A DNA stretch of 64,000 bases from Litomosoides sigmodontis. Lineage: Eukaryota; Nematoda; Chromadorea; Rhabditida; Onchocercidae. The notes under the pieces were generated by a model. That model was not told the origin of the DNA. It did not search any database and worked only from the letters and a program-made list of their open reading frames with translations. Position numbers and translations under genes: made by a program. The DNA is taken from the NCBI GenBank assembly GCA_963070105.1, contig OY718805.1, positions 6,754,001-6,818,000 of the forward strand, read 5' to 3'. Positions 48,859-64,000 of this stretch are shown here, in pieces. Every line of letters begins with the position of its first letter. Within the stretch, counting starts at the first letter, position 1.

Positions 48859-51800
48859 ATGCGGAATGGTACCACGCAGGCGGAGGTTCTACTCTTTCAA
48901 GCAATTGGACCACTGTCAATAATACTACGGAATATAGCCGTACCAGGGATACTTCATATTTTCCCGTGTACTCTGCACATTAGCTTTTGGTTAGTCCTAC
49001 TATTTTCCTATGCCTTTTCAATCACTTATGGAGATGTTTGTTAATTGGAACGCATTTCGAGAGACAGTTTTGAAACAAAAATTTCTGACATTGATTTTTC
49101 ATCAGCAAAATTCTGCGTGAAGACCTACGAAATCAATTTGATTGAGCTTCCGTCCCTATTTCGGATGCTCACATTATTTCAATAAGTGATTTTAGGTTGA
49201 TCTTTGTGCTCGATATACTACTTATCATAGTGCCAGTAGTACTAACCCTAACTTTATTTTCGGATTACATGCTGTTATTGATGTTAGCGCAAATTATAAT
49301 ATTTCTGATCTTTGTTATTGTCCTAATTGGCGACCGCTGCTTTATTAAGCGAAGAAAGCCGACATACTGTGATTTGTTCCGCCATATCAACGATGATCAT
49401 TATTCGCCCACAAAATTCGTCACTTACATGAGGTCACACTATAGTCGCAAATTAATCTGTTGGTTGTAACAAATTAGATCTAAATTTACTCATAATCACA
49501 AATTACTGTATTAATAAAAGTAGGACACACGACCTTTGAGTGAAAATTTATTTGAAATGTTTCTGAAATGGCAATACTTCTCACTGCAATGCCATTGCAG
49601 ATTATACAGCTTACTTGCAACAGCAGCCGCCATACTATCCGTGGATTTTGATGTATTTCCACGTCGTTTTGCGAAGACGTCAATTTTTGGTCGAAGCGTG
49701 ATGGATCTTGGCACAGCTACATTTGTTTATTGTTTTGCTGTAGTTGATGTATTTCGGCATTATCCTGAACGAGTGAAAAATGTTATCCAAAAGCAACGGT
49801 ATATTTCTTCATAATGCTAAGTATACAACACAACGTGGTGATCCAATACGTATTTTAGGATATCAATCTAACAGTTAATATTAACTTACAGTATGTGGTT
49901 CTTCATAGCTTCAGATGAGCCACGAGGACAATATTTATTTAATAGTACCAATGGGACAATTGCGTAAAAGACAGCTCTTTTAACAACTAAGTTAAATATG
50001 ATCGGATAAATCAGCTTCACGAGCTTCTTTCGTATTATACTAACAAGCGTGAAAATGTATTGCTACTACGAGTGGAATTCATTCCCTGGATGATTTGTCA
50101 TCGTAACAAACACCTATTCTAGGAAAGGATAAGTCACTGGTATATTATCATATGCAGGACATCTGGTCATACAGTAAATGATAAATAGGTAGGTGTATAT
50201 ATATTATAAAGAAGGCATAAATCTAAATGGAGTTCATTGCAGGTATTGCTCTTTGAAGTCATCATCAGGTATTGTGCTAGTGGCGCTAGGTATAACACGA
50301 ACAGTTTTGCTTCATCTTACCGATTACCATTATCAAATCAACGAGTATGGCGTGCACTGGAATTTTTTTATTACTCTCGGGTTATTGCGGGTTTGTTTAA
50401 TTTATTAAGCCTGAGTAGTACCTTCCATCCAGTTCATAGGATTCTTATTGTTTAGTGTGGTATGTTTTGCCACAGCTCCATTTGGCGTACAGTTTCCAAT
50501 AATTATATGAAGCATATGAAGAGGCAAAAATAAATTTACAAAAATTTCAGTTATTAGTGGACTTTTTGGGCCACCGATACCACCTACTATTGGGAATAGT
50601 CATTGCTTTTACATACCAATATTTTCTAACAAAACAAAATATACAGGTACTACTTCACAAGTTTGCATGGGATTAGTTTCAGTAAATTTGGACTAAGTAG
50701 TCCTAAATTTTGACCATACTCTTCACAAAAGAATAGAGAAATAAAATTAACAATTCCTGTCAACGTTATTGTTGAGCTATTGAGATTTTACATTGTCAGG
50801 AATATTTGATTTCAAATAAGACAAAAAGGGAAGATTTTGTATCGAAGAATCGCGAAGGAATTTTCTCATTTTGTGGGTACCTGGCAATTTATTATTTGGC
50901 ATCCGCTACGGCGAGTTTCATATTTACCGGGATATCAGATCATGATTATTGTAATCCTCATGCAAATTTTGGTGCAACCGAGAAAAGGTATCACATATGT
51001 TCTCAGAATCAACAATAATGTCAGTAAAAACATCTCATTTGTAATTCTCAATAATTTAAAGCTCCACTAGCATTCTTCTATTGTAAAGCACTTGCTTTTC
51101 GTATTACTCTCCCTCTTTAATGTCCCTGTTCTGTATGCTGGAAAAGTAATTCCCGAAAACACTGCAGTAGAGATTCACTTGCTTTCAAAAGAAATATGAA
51201 GTTAGAATCCATTTCAAATAAAGATTGGAGAATACCATTGTTTAATACCTTTTTTAGGAAACGAATCAAACTATGGTTCTACCGTTCTTTTCAGTTACTC
51301 CTACTCACTGCAGTAATTTTCGTAGCACAAGAATTTGCCATAAAACTTGTGGGCCCACCGTCACGAAGACTTGCCAATATGCCATACATCCTAGAAATGA
51401 TAAGTGTTCCACTTACTTTGTTTTTACTACTTTCGGAACAACACTGCCAGTCGCATTCAACGTATTTAAACTGATATTCAAAGTTTCAAAGAAGCAAATT
51501 GTTGGATGACTCAGGCCAAAATTTCCTCATCCAAAAACGCAGTTCGTAACTAGGTAGAGGAGCATTTTTTTGTTTGTCATATGCGGATGCAATATTTTAG
51601 ATGGTTTTCCACAACATTTATTTGTCTGGTTATTTACTCATTCAGTTGCTTCAGAGCTGGGTTTTACAATTATCGTACTTCCGCAACAGTAAGCTTGCTT
51701 GTTCTTGCAAGAAATTCCTATCTTTTCATTTTTGACTAAATCCAGAAGGAATACCAGTTTCTCGTCGCAGGGAAATGATCCGCCAAATCCTTCATTAATT

Positions 51801-52294
51801 TTCGAATTTGAAGAGAGATGATTAGTGAAGGAGCGCATTCTGCATCGAAAATTGTCCTAAGCGACGATAGGCATACGTTCTTTTACGAAACCAGTCTTTG
51901 TACCTTTGAAAACAGTGATACAACTGATACCAGAAGATATTGTACACCCTTCTTTTAAATGATTTCAATCCTTTCAGCTCCGGACACTATTATGGATGAA
52001 AACCCATTGGAAATATCAAAACCGTGTCTAATTGATTCAATCAACCAACAAGGACTGCTATTCTTCGTGTTGGCAAATATCCTGACAGGTTTGATAAATA
52101 AATGTATAAACACCTCATCGGTGAAAAATCACTACCATGCAACTGCCATAATAACAGTTTATATGTGCACTTGTACTACCGCCGTTCATCTTTTTATCAG
52201 ATTACGGGAAAAAATGAATTGCGGGAATTCTTTGTTTAGCAATAGATCTCCTAATACCAATTGCTCTCTGCCCAGCTGTTTCAGTTCGAAATGA
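48859..52294 (+). CDS. PIGW-like copy 2, 3' half probably disrupted
   Basis: Exons matching copy 1 in order and phase: 48859-48989, 49196-49432, 49601-49798, 50243-50390, 50551-50646, 50800-50987, one from 51258 and a last exon 51978-52294. Signatures persist: NGTTQAEVLLFQAIGPLS, AILSVDFDVFPRRFAKT, EYGVHWNFFITLG, NREGIFSFCGYLAIYY, VGPPSRRLANMPYILEM, ANILTGLIN. Exons 2-5 are exactly as long as in copy 1. Differences: the N-terminus is shorter; the donor homologous to copy 1 exon 6 is lost and the next usable one adds about 15 residues; the copy 1 donor after LPYVLEM reads 'ataagt' here; beyond it the best-matching frame shifts (LFLLLS, then FGTTLPVAF one frame away). I could not join it in phase to the last exon. 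The product may be truncated, use undetected splicing, or the gene may be decaying. Confidence 0.7.
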
Positions 52295-52653
52295 AAAATT
52301 TTATAATTTAGATGAATGAAAAATTTTAGTTTTTCAAAAACCTTGACAAATTTGCACTCCAGTAGTGAAAGCAATTTACATTCGACTTTCTTGTGAAAAT
52401 GTAAAAAATTGTGAGGTATCGTTCGTATAATATCCGGTATTCAATTTGCACAGCTACAGACATCTGAGTTTATTTAACAAGAAATTATCCTAGCGCATCA
52501 CATTCACCAATATCTTTAAAACCGTTTTCAGAAAAAGTTATTGTTTAAATTCATTCATGTCAAAGGGATTATGTATATAAATATTTTGAAAATTCTTGCG
52601 AAGTTTCTTGATCAGAAATCGTAGTACTTTAGAGATTTCTAAACAAACTGCAC
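52295..52653. other. Convergent 3' region between PIGW copy 2 and rpt-1
   Basis: About 360 AT-rich bases between two facing stop codons. No gene seen. Confidence 0.5.
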
Positions 52654-55376
<2,723 letters not shown>

Positions 55377-57721
55377 CTCGTATAAGTACACCTAGAATTA
55401 ATCCAGAATCAGCGAATGTCATGAACTGTTACAACCGTACAATGCACGACAGCAAGCAAACGCACGCATCCAATCTTTCCAATGACCACACTGTCACTCC
55501 AACTCTTTCTCGTCTAGCCCGCGACGCGAAATACCAGCGACGTTGTAACCGTGACTGGTGGGATGTAAATATTAAAATTTACACATCTCGCCCATCCATC
55601 CTATTAGGCATGACACACTTGTTGTGTCAGGCATGACGCACGTCCGTGTTAAATATTACTTGCTCACCACATCACAGCACAGCGCATCACATCACACACA
55701 CACATACATAAATACATGCACACACACACACACACGGGAATGCTGTCATGAGACGTGCAGTGATTTGTGATTTAAAGTGATCAATTTAAGAAAAAATTAA
55801 GGGACATCTCGAAAGTGATAATTAGCATGCGATGGAACAGTGCGAAGTATTACTGCATCAATAGTGTGAGGGATAGTGTCAAAGTACGGTTCGGAAGAGT
55901 AGTAATCAGGCTGAAATACGGTACAGGAACGCAGTAGTGAGATTGTTAGTGATACACCTCGTAGTCAGACAAGCCTTTCCCCTATCTTCTTGAATGTGTG
56001 TGATATAAATGAGTTATTAAATCCCTGTAGAATTTTCTTCAATCTCTCTGCAAATATTTTCCTGCGGTATGCATGTGTGTGTGCGGTAATTTGAACTTTA
56101 GATAGATAAGTGACGTTATTGAATGTTATGGAAAGTGAATGGAAGCAGCAAAGTGGATGAGATTGGGAAATGCAATAAGAAAGAGTTAGCCTAATAGGCC
56201 TTATATAATACAAAGCCTTAAGTGGATGCATGTGCATCCTCTCTTCTGGTCAGTATTTGCGAATGAATGAGGATGGAAGGGAAGTGAGTGCAAAAAGAAG
56301 GAGGACGGACATTCCTCACTTCGTGGCCTGGTATGAGTCATGGAATTTACACAGGCCTTTCATCCTAAAGGAAACATGAACTGAAAATCGATTTTATGAA
56401 TGGATGTGGGTATTAACTGGAGAGGAAATAAAACGGTTGCTGGAGAGCTGCTTGCTCCTCCATCTTTCCATTTTAGCTTTTTAGCTCGACGATGTTTTTC
56501 CTTCCCACATCTCTCGCCTACAATTTCCCTCTTACCTGACAGCGGCAATCAGTGAACTTTCAGGCCTATTTATTTCCCTATTTCTTCAACATTTCACACA
56601 ACAAAACAAATTTGCACTTCTAATTTTTTTCGGAGATTTTTATTGCTTTTGTTGTGGACATACTAGCCACTTACTCTGCTCTTAAGCATAGAATCTGAGG
56701 TTCCAATTTCAGTAAATTTCTACATCCTAAATGCTTATTATTCGCTTCCCACCTCATTACATTACCACGTCTATCAGTGTTGTCACAGATTTTCAAGATT
56801 ATGGGCGGCTATACATTCTTATGCCTTTATGTCCTATCTCAACATCTTTACCAACTTCATACCCTCAATGTGGGTGCTTTCAAAATTATTAGGAATAACG
56901 AGGGAGAAGCTAGCTTAGTGTGCTCAAGACAAAACGGAGTACATGTCATGCCTTTCGAAATTGACGCTCCAAGTATCTGTGGGTCGACCGCTAGGCAATA
57001 CACTCTCAAAGTCCTCCTTCCCAAGAGGAACTAGAAAAGGGAGAGCAGAAAACAGCGATCCTCCAGGTGCAGGATTATTTTTAAAAAAAACATAATATTA
57101 TTCATTCATTTTCTGCAGCTGTGATTCAACAAGACATTCTTCTTTATAATAATTCTTGTTTATGATGATTGCAGATATGTCTTGTAAATTTCGCCTCGCA
57201 CAATTTCAGTAATTTATTTATCTCAAAACCTGCACGGCAATTAGCACTGTTCATGGGAAAGAAGAAATCGGAGAATCCGTGTGTTTGCATCGGACGACTC
57301 CTTCAAACGTGTCATCCTTTCCTTCTCGTCAGAAAACGAAAATTCATTTCTTCTACGCATAAATATTATTGAGAAGCTTCACGCAACTAAGAGAAGAAGC
57401 TATTTACGAAGTGTTGAAATCAAGCGAAATTCACTCTCTGAAGCTTTCATTCTTTGCGAGTATGCAATCACAGCTGCTAACAGTTTATTCATCACAGTAG
57501 TAGGGAAAGTAAATAGAAAATGAGTACCTTATTGCTCTTTAGCGATCAGATGGCCTTACTGAATGTGAATGTGATCAGTTCACACTAACTTGCTAATGAT
57601 GTTCGGAGGGACAAAATTTCTCTTCTGTAAATCCACCGAAGTTTAATGACGCCGTATGTACGCTGCATTAACGAGTTTATCTGACTGATTTTTTTTGCAC
57701 TATAAATCATAATTTTAGATC
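55377..57721. other. Divergent region between rpt-1 and rab-3
   Basis: Contains CA-rich simple repeats and AT-rich flanks. Open frames at 56777-57034, 57169-57372 and 57281-57523 are 65-85 codons, overlap each other and match no family. It should carry promoters of both genes, including the neuronal rab-3 promoter. Confidence 0.45.
55683..55735. repeat. CA/CATCA-rich simple repeat
   Basis: CATCACATCACA units followed by interrupted (CA)n with CATACATA spacers, upstream of rpt-1. Noncoding simple repeat. Confidence 0.9.
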
Positions 57722-59310
<1,589 letters not shown>

Positions 59311-61362
59311 CGAGCTTTTAAGTCCTCTTCCTGAGTAGAAAGAATATTTCGAGATATTTCGTCAACACTGTTCCATTCGTGCAGAAGAGCCATGAAGTTT
59401 CATTCAACAAGCCATACAGTTCTTTGAATTCCTAGATTAATTAAGTTACTCTTACAGATCTTTTCTTCCATAGAGGGCTCAATTTTTAATTCTAGTAGCA
59501 TGAAATGAAACATTTCTTTTGGACCTGTAAGAATAACCTTAATTGATGGACAATCGTTTTCCAAATAAGCATCTAACTTCGACGTCCTATCGTAACTGAT
59601 ATTGTTATTTCATTCAGTTATAGAATTTCATTTTCTTTTTCAGCAATTCATCAATTTTGAACGAGAGCTTCAATTAGTGCAAAGTTTCTGGTAGAAGTGA
59701 TAAGTCCTCATTTATGATAATACCGGAAAGTCAATACCTTGATGTGGAACTAGCGTACTCTGTAGTAGTATATAGTAAGAAAGTTGGTAAATGCAAGATG
59801 GTTAGCTTTCTTATTGCATTGATGAAAAAAGTCACTTCATAAAGAAACCTCAGGGTGAGTGGATTATCAAAGCTCATGGCTGTAACAGTCTCTGATCTCC
59901 GCTTTATCCTTCCTTCATATCCTTAGCTATACCTTCCAAATTGACATTCATTAGTGGAGAGGATTACCTGATTAAAATGGAAATACCCTAATTTGTTTGA
60001 TACTTTCTAAAGAGACGCATCTCAAACAACGCTTCTTTTTAATTTCATACACTTTTCACTTTCCATTACCTTCCTTTTCCACTTACATGCTCCAGTCCAT
60101 AGATCACCCATCTGCTTTTAGGACTAATTTTTCTCCTCTCTTTTTTACTATCTATCCCTCAAATTTGTTTTTTTCCGATTTCTATTTTTAGTATATCTTA
60201 TAACCCTTTACTACACAATATTTCGAACTGCCAATTGTGACTGAAGCAAAATAGAAAAAAAGATGGAGGAAAAATAAAATTTTAACTTCCGCTATATTGT
60301 TGTCAACAAAGCTGTTGTCAATTGAATTATTTAAAACTCTACCAATAGTTACTGCAAGAGCTTTACAATTGTTGAAGTCCTTACTTATCTCTGTACAATT
60401 GTAGAAACAAGTTGCTAAATTCACCAAGATGTTCATTCTACTAATTAATTAATTAAATATCGTTTTATCTTTATAAGCTTGCTGTGATTTCTATCTTCAA
60501 GTGTAGTACTATAATAATTCAGATTTTATGTATGCGATAAGATCATAATGCATATGTATTTATAAATTCGAATTATGTGAACTCTTTTTGAAAGTTTACA
60601 CCTTAAATAGTTGTTACATATAAACACTACTGATTGTGAAAAGCATAAATTATTCGGAAGTGCCGTGAAAGTGTTTTCTGTCATTAGGATTGATAAAAAT
60701 ATGGTGATATTTCCATTCTGATAACAGAGAGGTGCTCATCACTGTAACCGTACGAGATTTTGAACAATTTCACAATAATGTGAGGTAAATAAAATGAAAA
60801 GAAACAACGAAATTCCATTTGGGTTTCAACATTTAAATTTCAACATTTACTTTTGTTGAGATTTCAATCGGGCAAGTCACGAGAAAATTATTTTTAAAGA
60901 AATTGTTAATTATTTGCAGTAAATTAAACTAATTCATCTTGCTCTCTCCAAATGCCTCAATCGAATGTTTTATCCTATGATGTTTTATCCTATCTGCCAT
61001 CATGGATTCACAGACCTGTGTTTGTTTGAACGTATTTATCTTCTATTTACTTTTGTAAAAACTCAGAACACGACAGGAAAAGAATCGCTCAATATTTAAT
61101 TTCTCAGCTTATTTAACGAATAAGACAGTAAAGGGATAAAAATAAAGTGAGGAGATAATGCCATTTCATAATTTATTAACTAATGAAATGGCGGGTGAAC
61201 TGAGAAGATAAATTTCATTGCGGGTCACGTGAAATCAGAGCATCATCTCTAATTAGAATGACTTGAGACAGAGGACTCCGTTGGCTTTGTACGTTGTTTT
61301 GTACGAGTCTTGTACGTTGTTTTTTCTTTTGGGTTGAGGTGGAGTGTCAGTTATAAACAGAT
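59311..61362. other. Intergenic between rab-3 and TFIP11
   Basis: 2 kb of AT-rich sequence. Only short unsupported frames (60-80 codons, e.g. 59997-60191). It holds the rab-3 3' UTR and the TFIP11 upstream region, with an acceptor (gtgtcag) about 12 bases before the TFIP11 ATG. Confidence 0.45.
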
Positions 61363-64000
61363 ATGGACGCTGAAGAGGATGACGGAATGGAAAGTTTTGA
61401 TATCAGTGAACGGGATTTGGAATATGCTTTGAATCCGGGATATCGCCGTGGATTATCGAAAAATCAGCAGTTATACGGTAGTTCCTTCATTCGTTATTTC
61501 CTTGGAAAGCGGTTTTTATTTTTTTGCTGTGTGGTTGGTGGGGATCATGTTTTAGGCTTTTTCAGGGAATGCAGTATGCTGCTTCTACAATTTTTGAGTA
61601 ATTTTATGAGGACTGTATTTTATGTCTTTCTTTTCTTTTTATATACAGGTTTCTTTTTTGCATAAATGTCACTTTTTAATATTTTGTTTCGCATTCGCTG
61701 ACTGATTGTTACGTTTCAGGTATTTGGGCTGATCATGAGGAAAGTGACAACGAGGACGTATATGCTGGATTCGGTTCCAGGGGCTCAAAAAAACAAAGTA
61801 AAAATTATTCTGCACCAGTGACATTTGTGAGCGGTGGTATAAAACGTGGTAATACAATTGAAGGAGAGGTTTGTTGTTTTTCACGCAATTTTTTTGGATT
61901 TGCTAATCAATGTTTTGGCAGTAGTCTGTAATGCGAACATGTTGTTACTGATTGTGTGGACCGTATACTGCAAAAGATCTTTTGCTTTGTAGAGCTATAC
62001 ATTGTAATTGCAGAGCAAAAATGATGATGATGATGATGATAGAAGGGATAATGAACCAGTGTCTCTGGCAAAGCCACGGCGGCCATCTCGCCGGCAAGCA
62101 GGTGCAAATGTTTTCGCTGGACTTCGTTTGTCGTAAGTCTTCAGCATGCTTTTTGAAATATTTTGAATTATTGGTATCAAGCATAGACTTTTAAACGGAG
62201 AATATGTTTTGAGGTCAACACATAGTGTAGTGGATCCCGATAAATTCGCAGATTGGGCGAAACATTCCAAATCGGATGTAATTATGAAAATGATGCGTAA
62301 AATGGGTTATGTACCGGGACAAGGATTGGGTGCAAATAAGCAGGGTATTGTGGAGCCCATACAAGCGGTTCTTCGACCAGGGAGAGCAGCTGTAGGTGCG
62401 TATGGAAGAGAATCTAAAGGACCGAACTTTGGAGGTTGGTTTTAAATTATTTGCTCTTTTCATATATTGTTTAAGTAATATAAGCCACAATTTTTATGTC
62501 AAAAAAATTTTTCGATAGAATTTAGGAGCAGAGAGATAGTTTTCAATGTTTCTAAATTGCTGGATTAATTTCAATTTTGATGCTATTGTATCAGTGTTGT
62601 TGATTTGTTTCAGAAGCGGCAGGAGAAACACAAAAAAGAGTAGAAAGCGGTAAAGATGATGAAAAACTTGAAGAACCAATGAGGAGAGGCAACTGGAAAA
62701 AAACTGGTTCAAATAAAAGTGTGAAATATCAGTATAAAACGATTGATGAAGTAATTGCCGAAGGTGGACCACTCAAGCAACGACTTAATAGTGGAAGTAG
62801 TGGTGTCAAAGTATAGTCTGCTTTTAATTTTTCCAAAATCACTTATTTGTGGGCGATTTAGTAAAGGTCTTTTCAAGTATGTTGATACGTGATTCCACTA
62901 CATACGCTTTTTCCTAGATCTCGCATTTCAGTTGTACTATTTAGCCTTTGAAAGAAAGAATTTCCAAGGCGTTATTGATTTTGCAGTCCTGTCAGACTGT
63001 TGTTTCCAACGACTGCTCTTAACTTTCTTTGTGCACATTCGACGTTATAGTTTTTGACAGATTTATTTAATGTACATTGTGAGGTTGTAGAAATATTGAG
63101 GCTGTAAAATATCTTAACGGTTTTGATGTGCACTAAAATATTAGAAAGAGGCTTAAAATATCAAACATTTTGCAACGTCATTGATGTTGCTTCATCTATG
63201 GTCTTTTAGGTTATCGACATGACTGGAAAGGAACAAAAAGTATATTCGGGTTATGACGCTTATGCAGCTAAGACCAGGTATCGATTATTGTTTAACATAA
63301 CTCCCATTATTTTGCAGATTTGCAAAAGAAAATTTTTTCAGAGCAGTTGCAGAAGCGCAGGTGGAGCGTCTTGCATTCGATGTACCGGAATTGATGCATA
63401 ATTTAAATTTGTTAATCAGCGAAACTGAAGAAACAATACGTCACAATGATCGGCAAATGCGCTTCCTAAGAGTACGAAGTATTGTTGATTTGTGGTTCGT
63501 CATCGTAACTGAACCCCACAGACTTCACTCTTTTTATGTCTGTGTTATCTGCATGACCAGTCACTCTGGCTTAAAATCGTCACTGTAGCACTCGTTAATT
63601 TGAATAAACAATAAGCAATCAATGAATTTTAAGAACTGATGATTGATCTTTTGTAGGATCAAACTGCAGCTCTCGAAAATGATATTGTACAGATACAAGC
63701 TGCTTTGTGGAAAGAACGTGAAGAGCAAAGACGAATTGAAGAATTGAATGACTTACTGGAAAGGTTCATGTCATTGTATAGCGTATTTCAATATTGCTTT
63801 TTTAAAAATACCACCATGATTCTGAAAAATTAAAAAAAAAATTAAGGGATATGCGGGATTAAGGGAGAAGATTAAGACTGTGTTGTCCTATCTTTTTCTA
63901 TCTTTTTTTTTCTAGCTCTTAAATTTGATTAATTTATTATGTGTGATCGTTTATAGGTTCTCCAGCAAAAGCGATGAAGGAATTATAACTCTTGATGAAT
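61363..64000 (+). CDS. stip-1: TFIP11 / STIP-1 G-patch splicing factor, N-terminal part (3' end beyond window)
   Basis: Exons 61363-61477, 61720-61868, 62014-62132, 62214-62434, 62614-62810, 63210-63277, 63318-63471, 63657-63763 and 63957 to the edge. The acidic N-terminus has SFDISERDLEYALNPGYRRG and YGIWADHEESDNE, as in TIP/TFIP11 proteins. The G-patch follows: VIMKMMRKMGYVPGQGLGA then KQGIVEPIQAVLRPGRAAVG. Next come YKTIDEVIAEGG, KVIDMTGKEQKVYSGYDAY and the helical region VPELMHNLNLLISETEETIR. TFIP11 recruits and activates the DHX15/Prp43 helicase through its G-patch to disassemble spent spliceosomes (intron-lariat complex). Six GAT codons at about 62023-62040 encode a poly-Asp run. The C-terminal GCFC-like domain lies outside the window. 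Confidence 0.95.

Noticed and set aside
55421..57523. Several 65-85 codon frames between rpt-1 and rab-3
   Set aside because: They overlap each other, use non-ATG or poorly placed starts and match no known protein.
61952..62194. Plus-strand frame with a poly-Met run
   Set aside because: It is a shadow frame of the GAT repeat that encodes poly-Asp in TFIP11 exon 3.

Overview
This is a eukaryotic, AT-rich window with short multi-exon genes, GT..AG introns and strong '(t)ttcag' acceptors. Gene content (a MUT-7 exonuclease with its Mut7-C domain, an SQV-2 type galactosyltransferase, RAB-3, RRP46/CRN-5), and an unpaired splice acceptor a few to about 50 bases upstream of most start codons (the mark of spliced-leader trans-splicing), point to a nematode, probably a parasitic clade with long introns such as a filarial or spirurid worm. 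The lineage is inference. No bacterial, viral or transposon genes were recognised.

Layout. 1-13.4 kb: an FHA-domain protein running off the left edge (-), ribosomal protein eL42 (-), a possible small secreted peptide (+), a 12-exon membrane SLC3/CD98hc-like glycoprotein with a dead GH13 ectodomain (-), a repeat-rich stretch, and a multi-pass membrane protein whose 5' exon was not found (+). 14.9-32.5 kb: the APC/C activator Fizzy-related/Cdh1 (-), MUT-7 (+), a downstream RRM protein (+), a protein with an N-terminal MGC acylation signal (-) and exosome subunit RRP46/CRN-5 (-).

33.3-52.3 kb is a collinear plus-strand block: NECAP, a divergent UBE2J2-like E2, canonical UBE2J2, SQV-2/B3GALT6, PIGW copy 1 and PIGW copy 2. 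A tiny minus-strand gene lies between the two E2 genes. All six plus-strand products act in the ER, Golgi or coated-vesicle pathway. Two pairs are tandem duplicates. PIGW copy 2 looks damaged in its 3' half.

52.6-64 kb: 26S proteasome ATPase RPT1/PSMC2 (-), RAB-3 (+) and the start of TFIP11/STIP-1 (+), cut by the right edge.

Exon models were built by hand from reading frame, splice sites, intron phase and resemblance to known families. Most sum to exact codon totals. Open problems are the fzr-1 N-terminus, the 5' end of the 12-13 kb gene, the 3' end of the MGC protein, one exon end in the RRM gene and the 3' half of PIGW copy 2. No completely new system is obvious. The most unusual things are the paired tandem duplications inside the secretory-pathway block and the uncharacterised RRM, FHA and MGC proteins.
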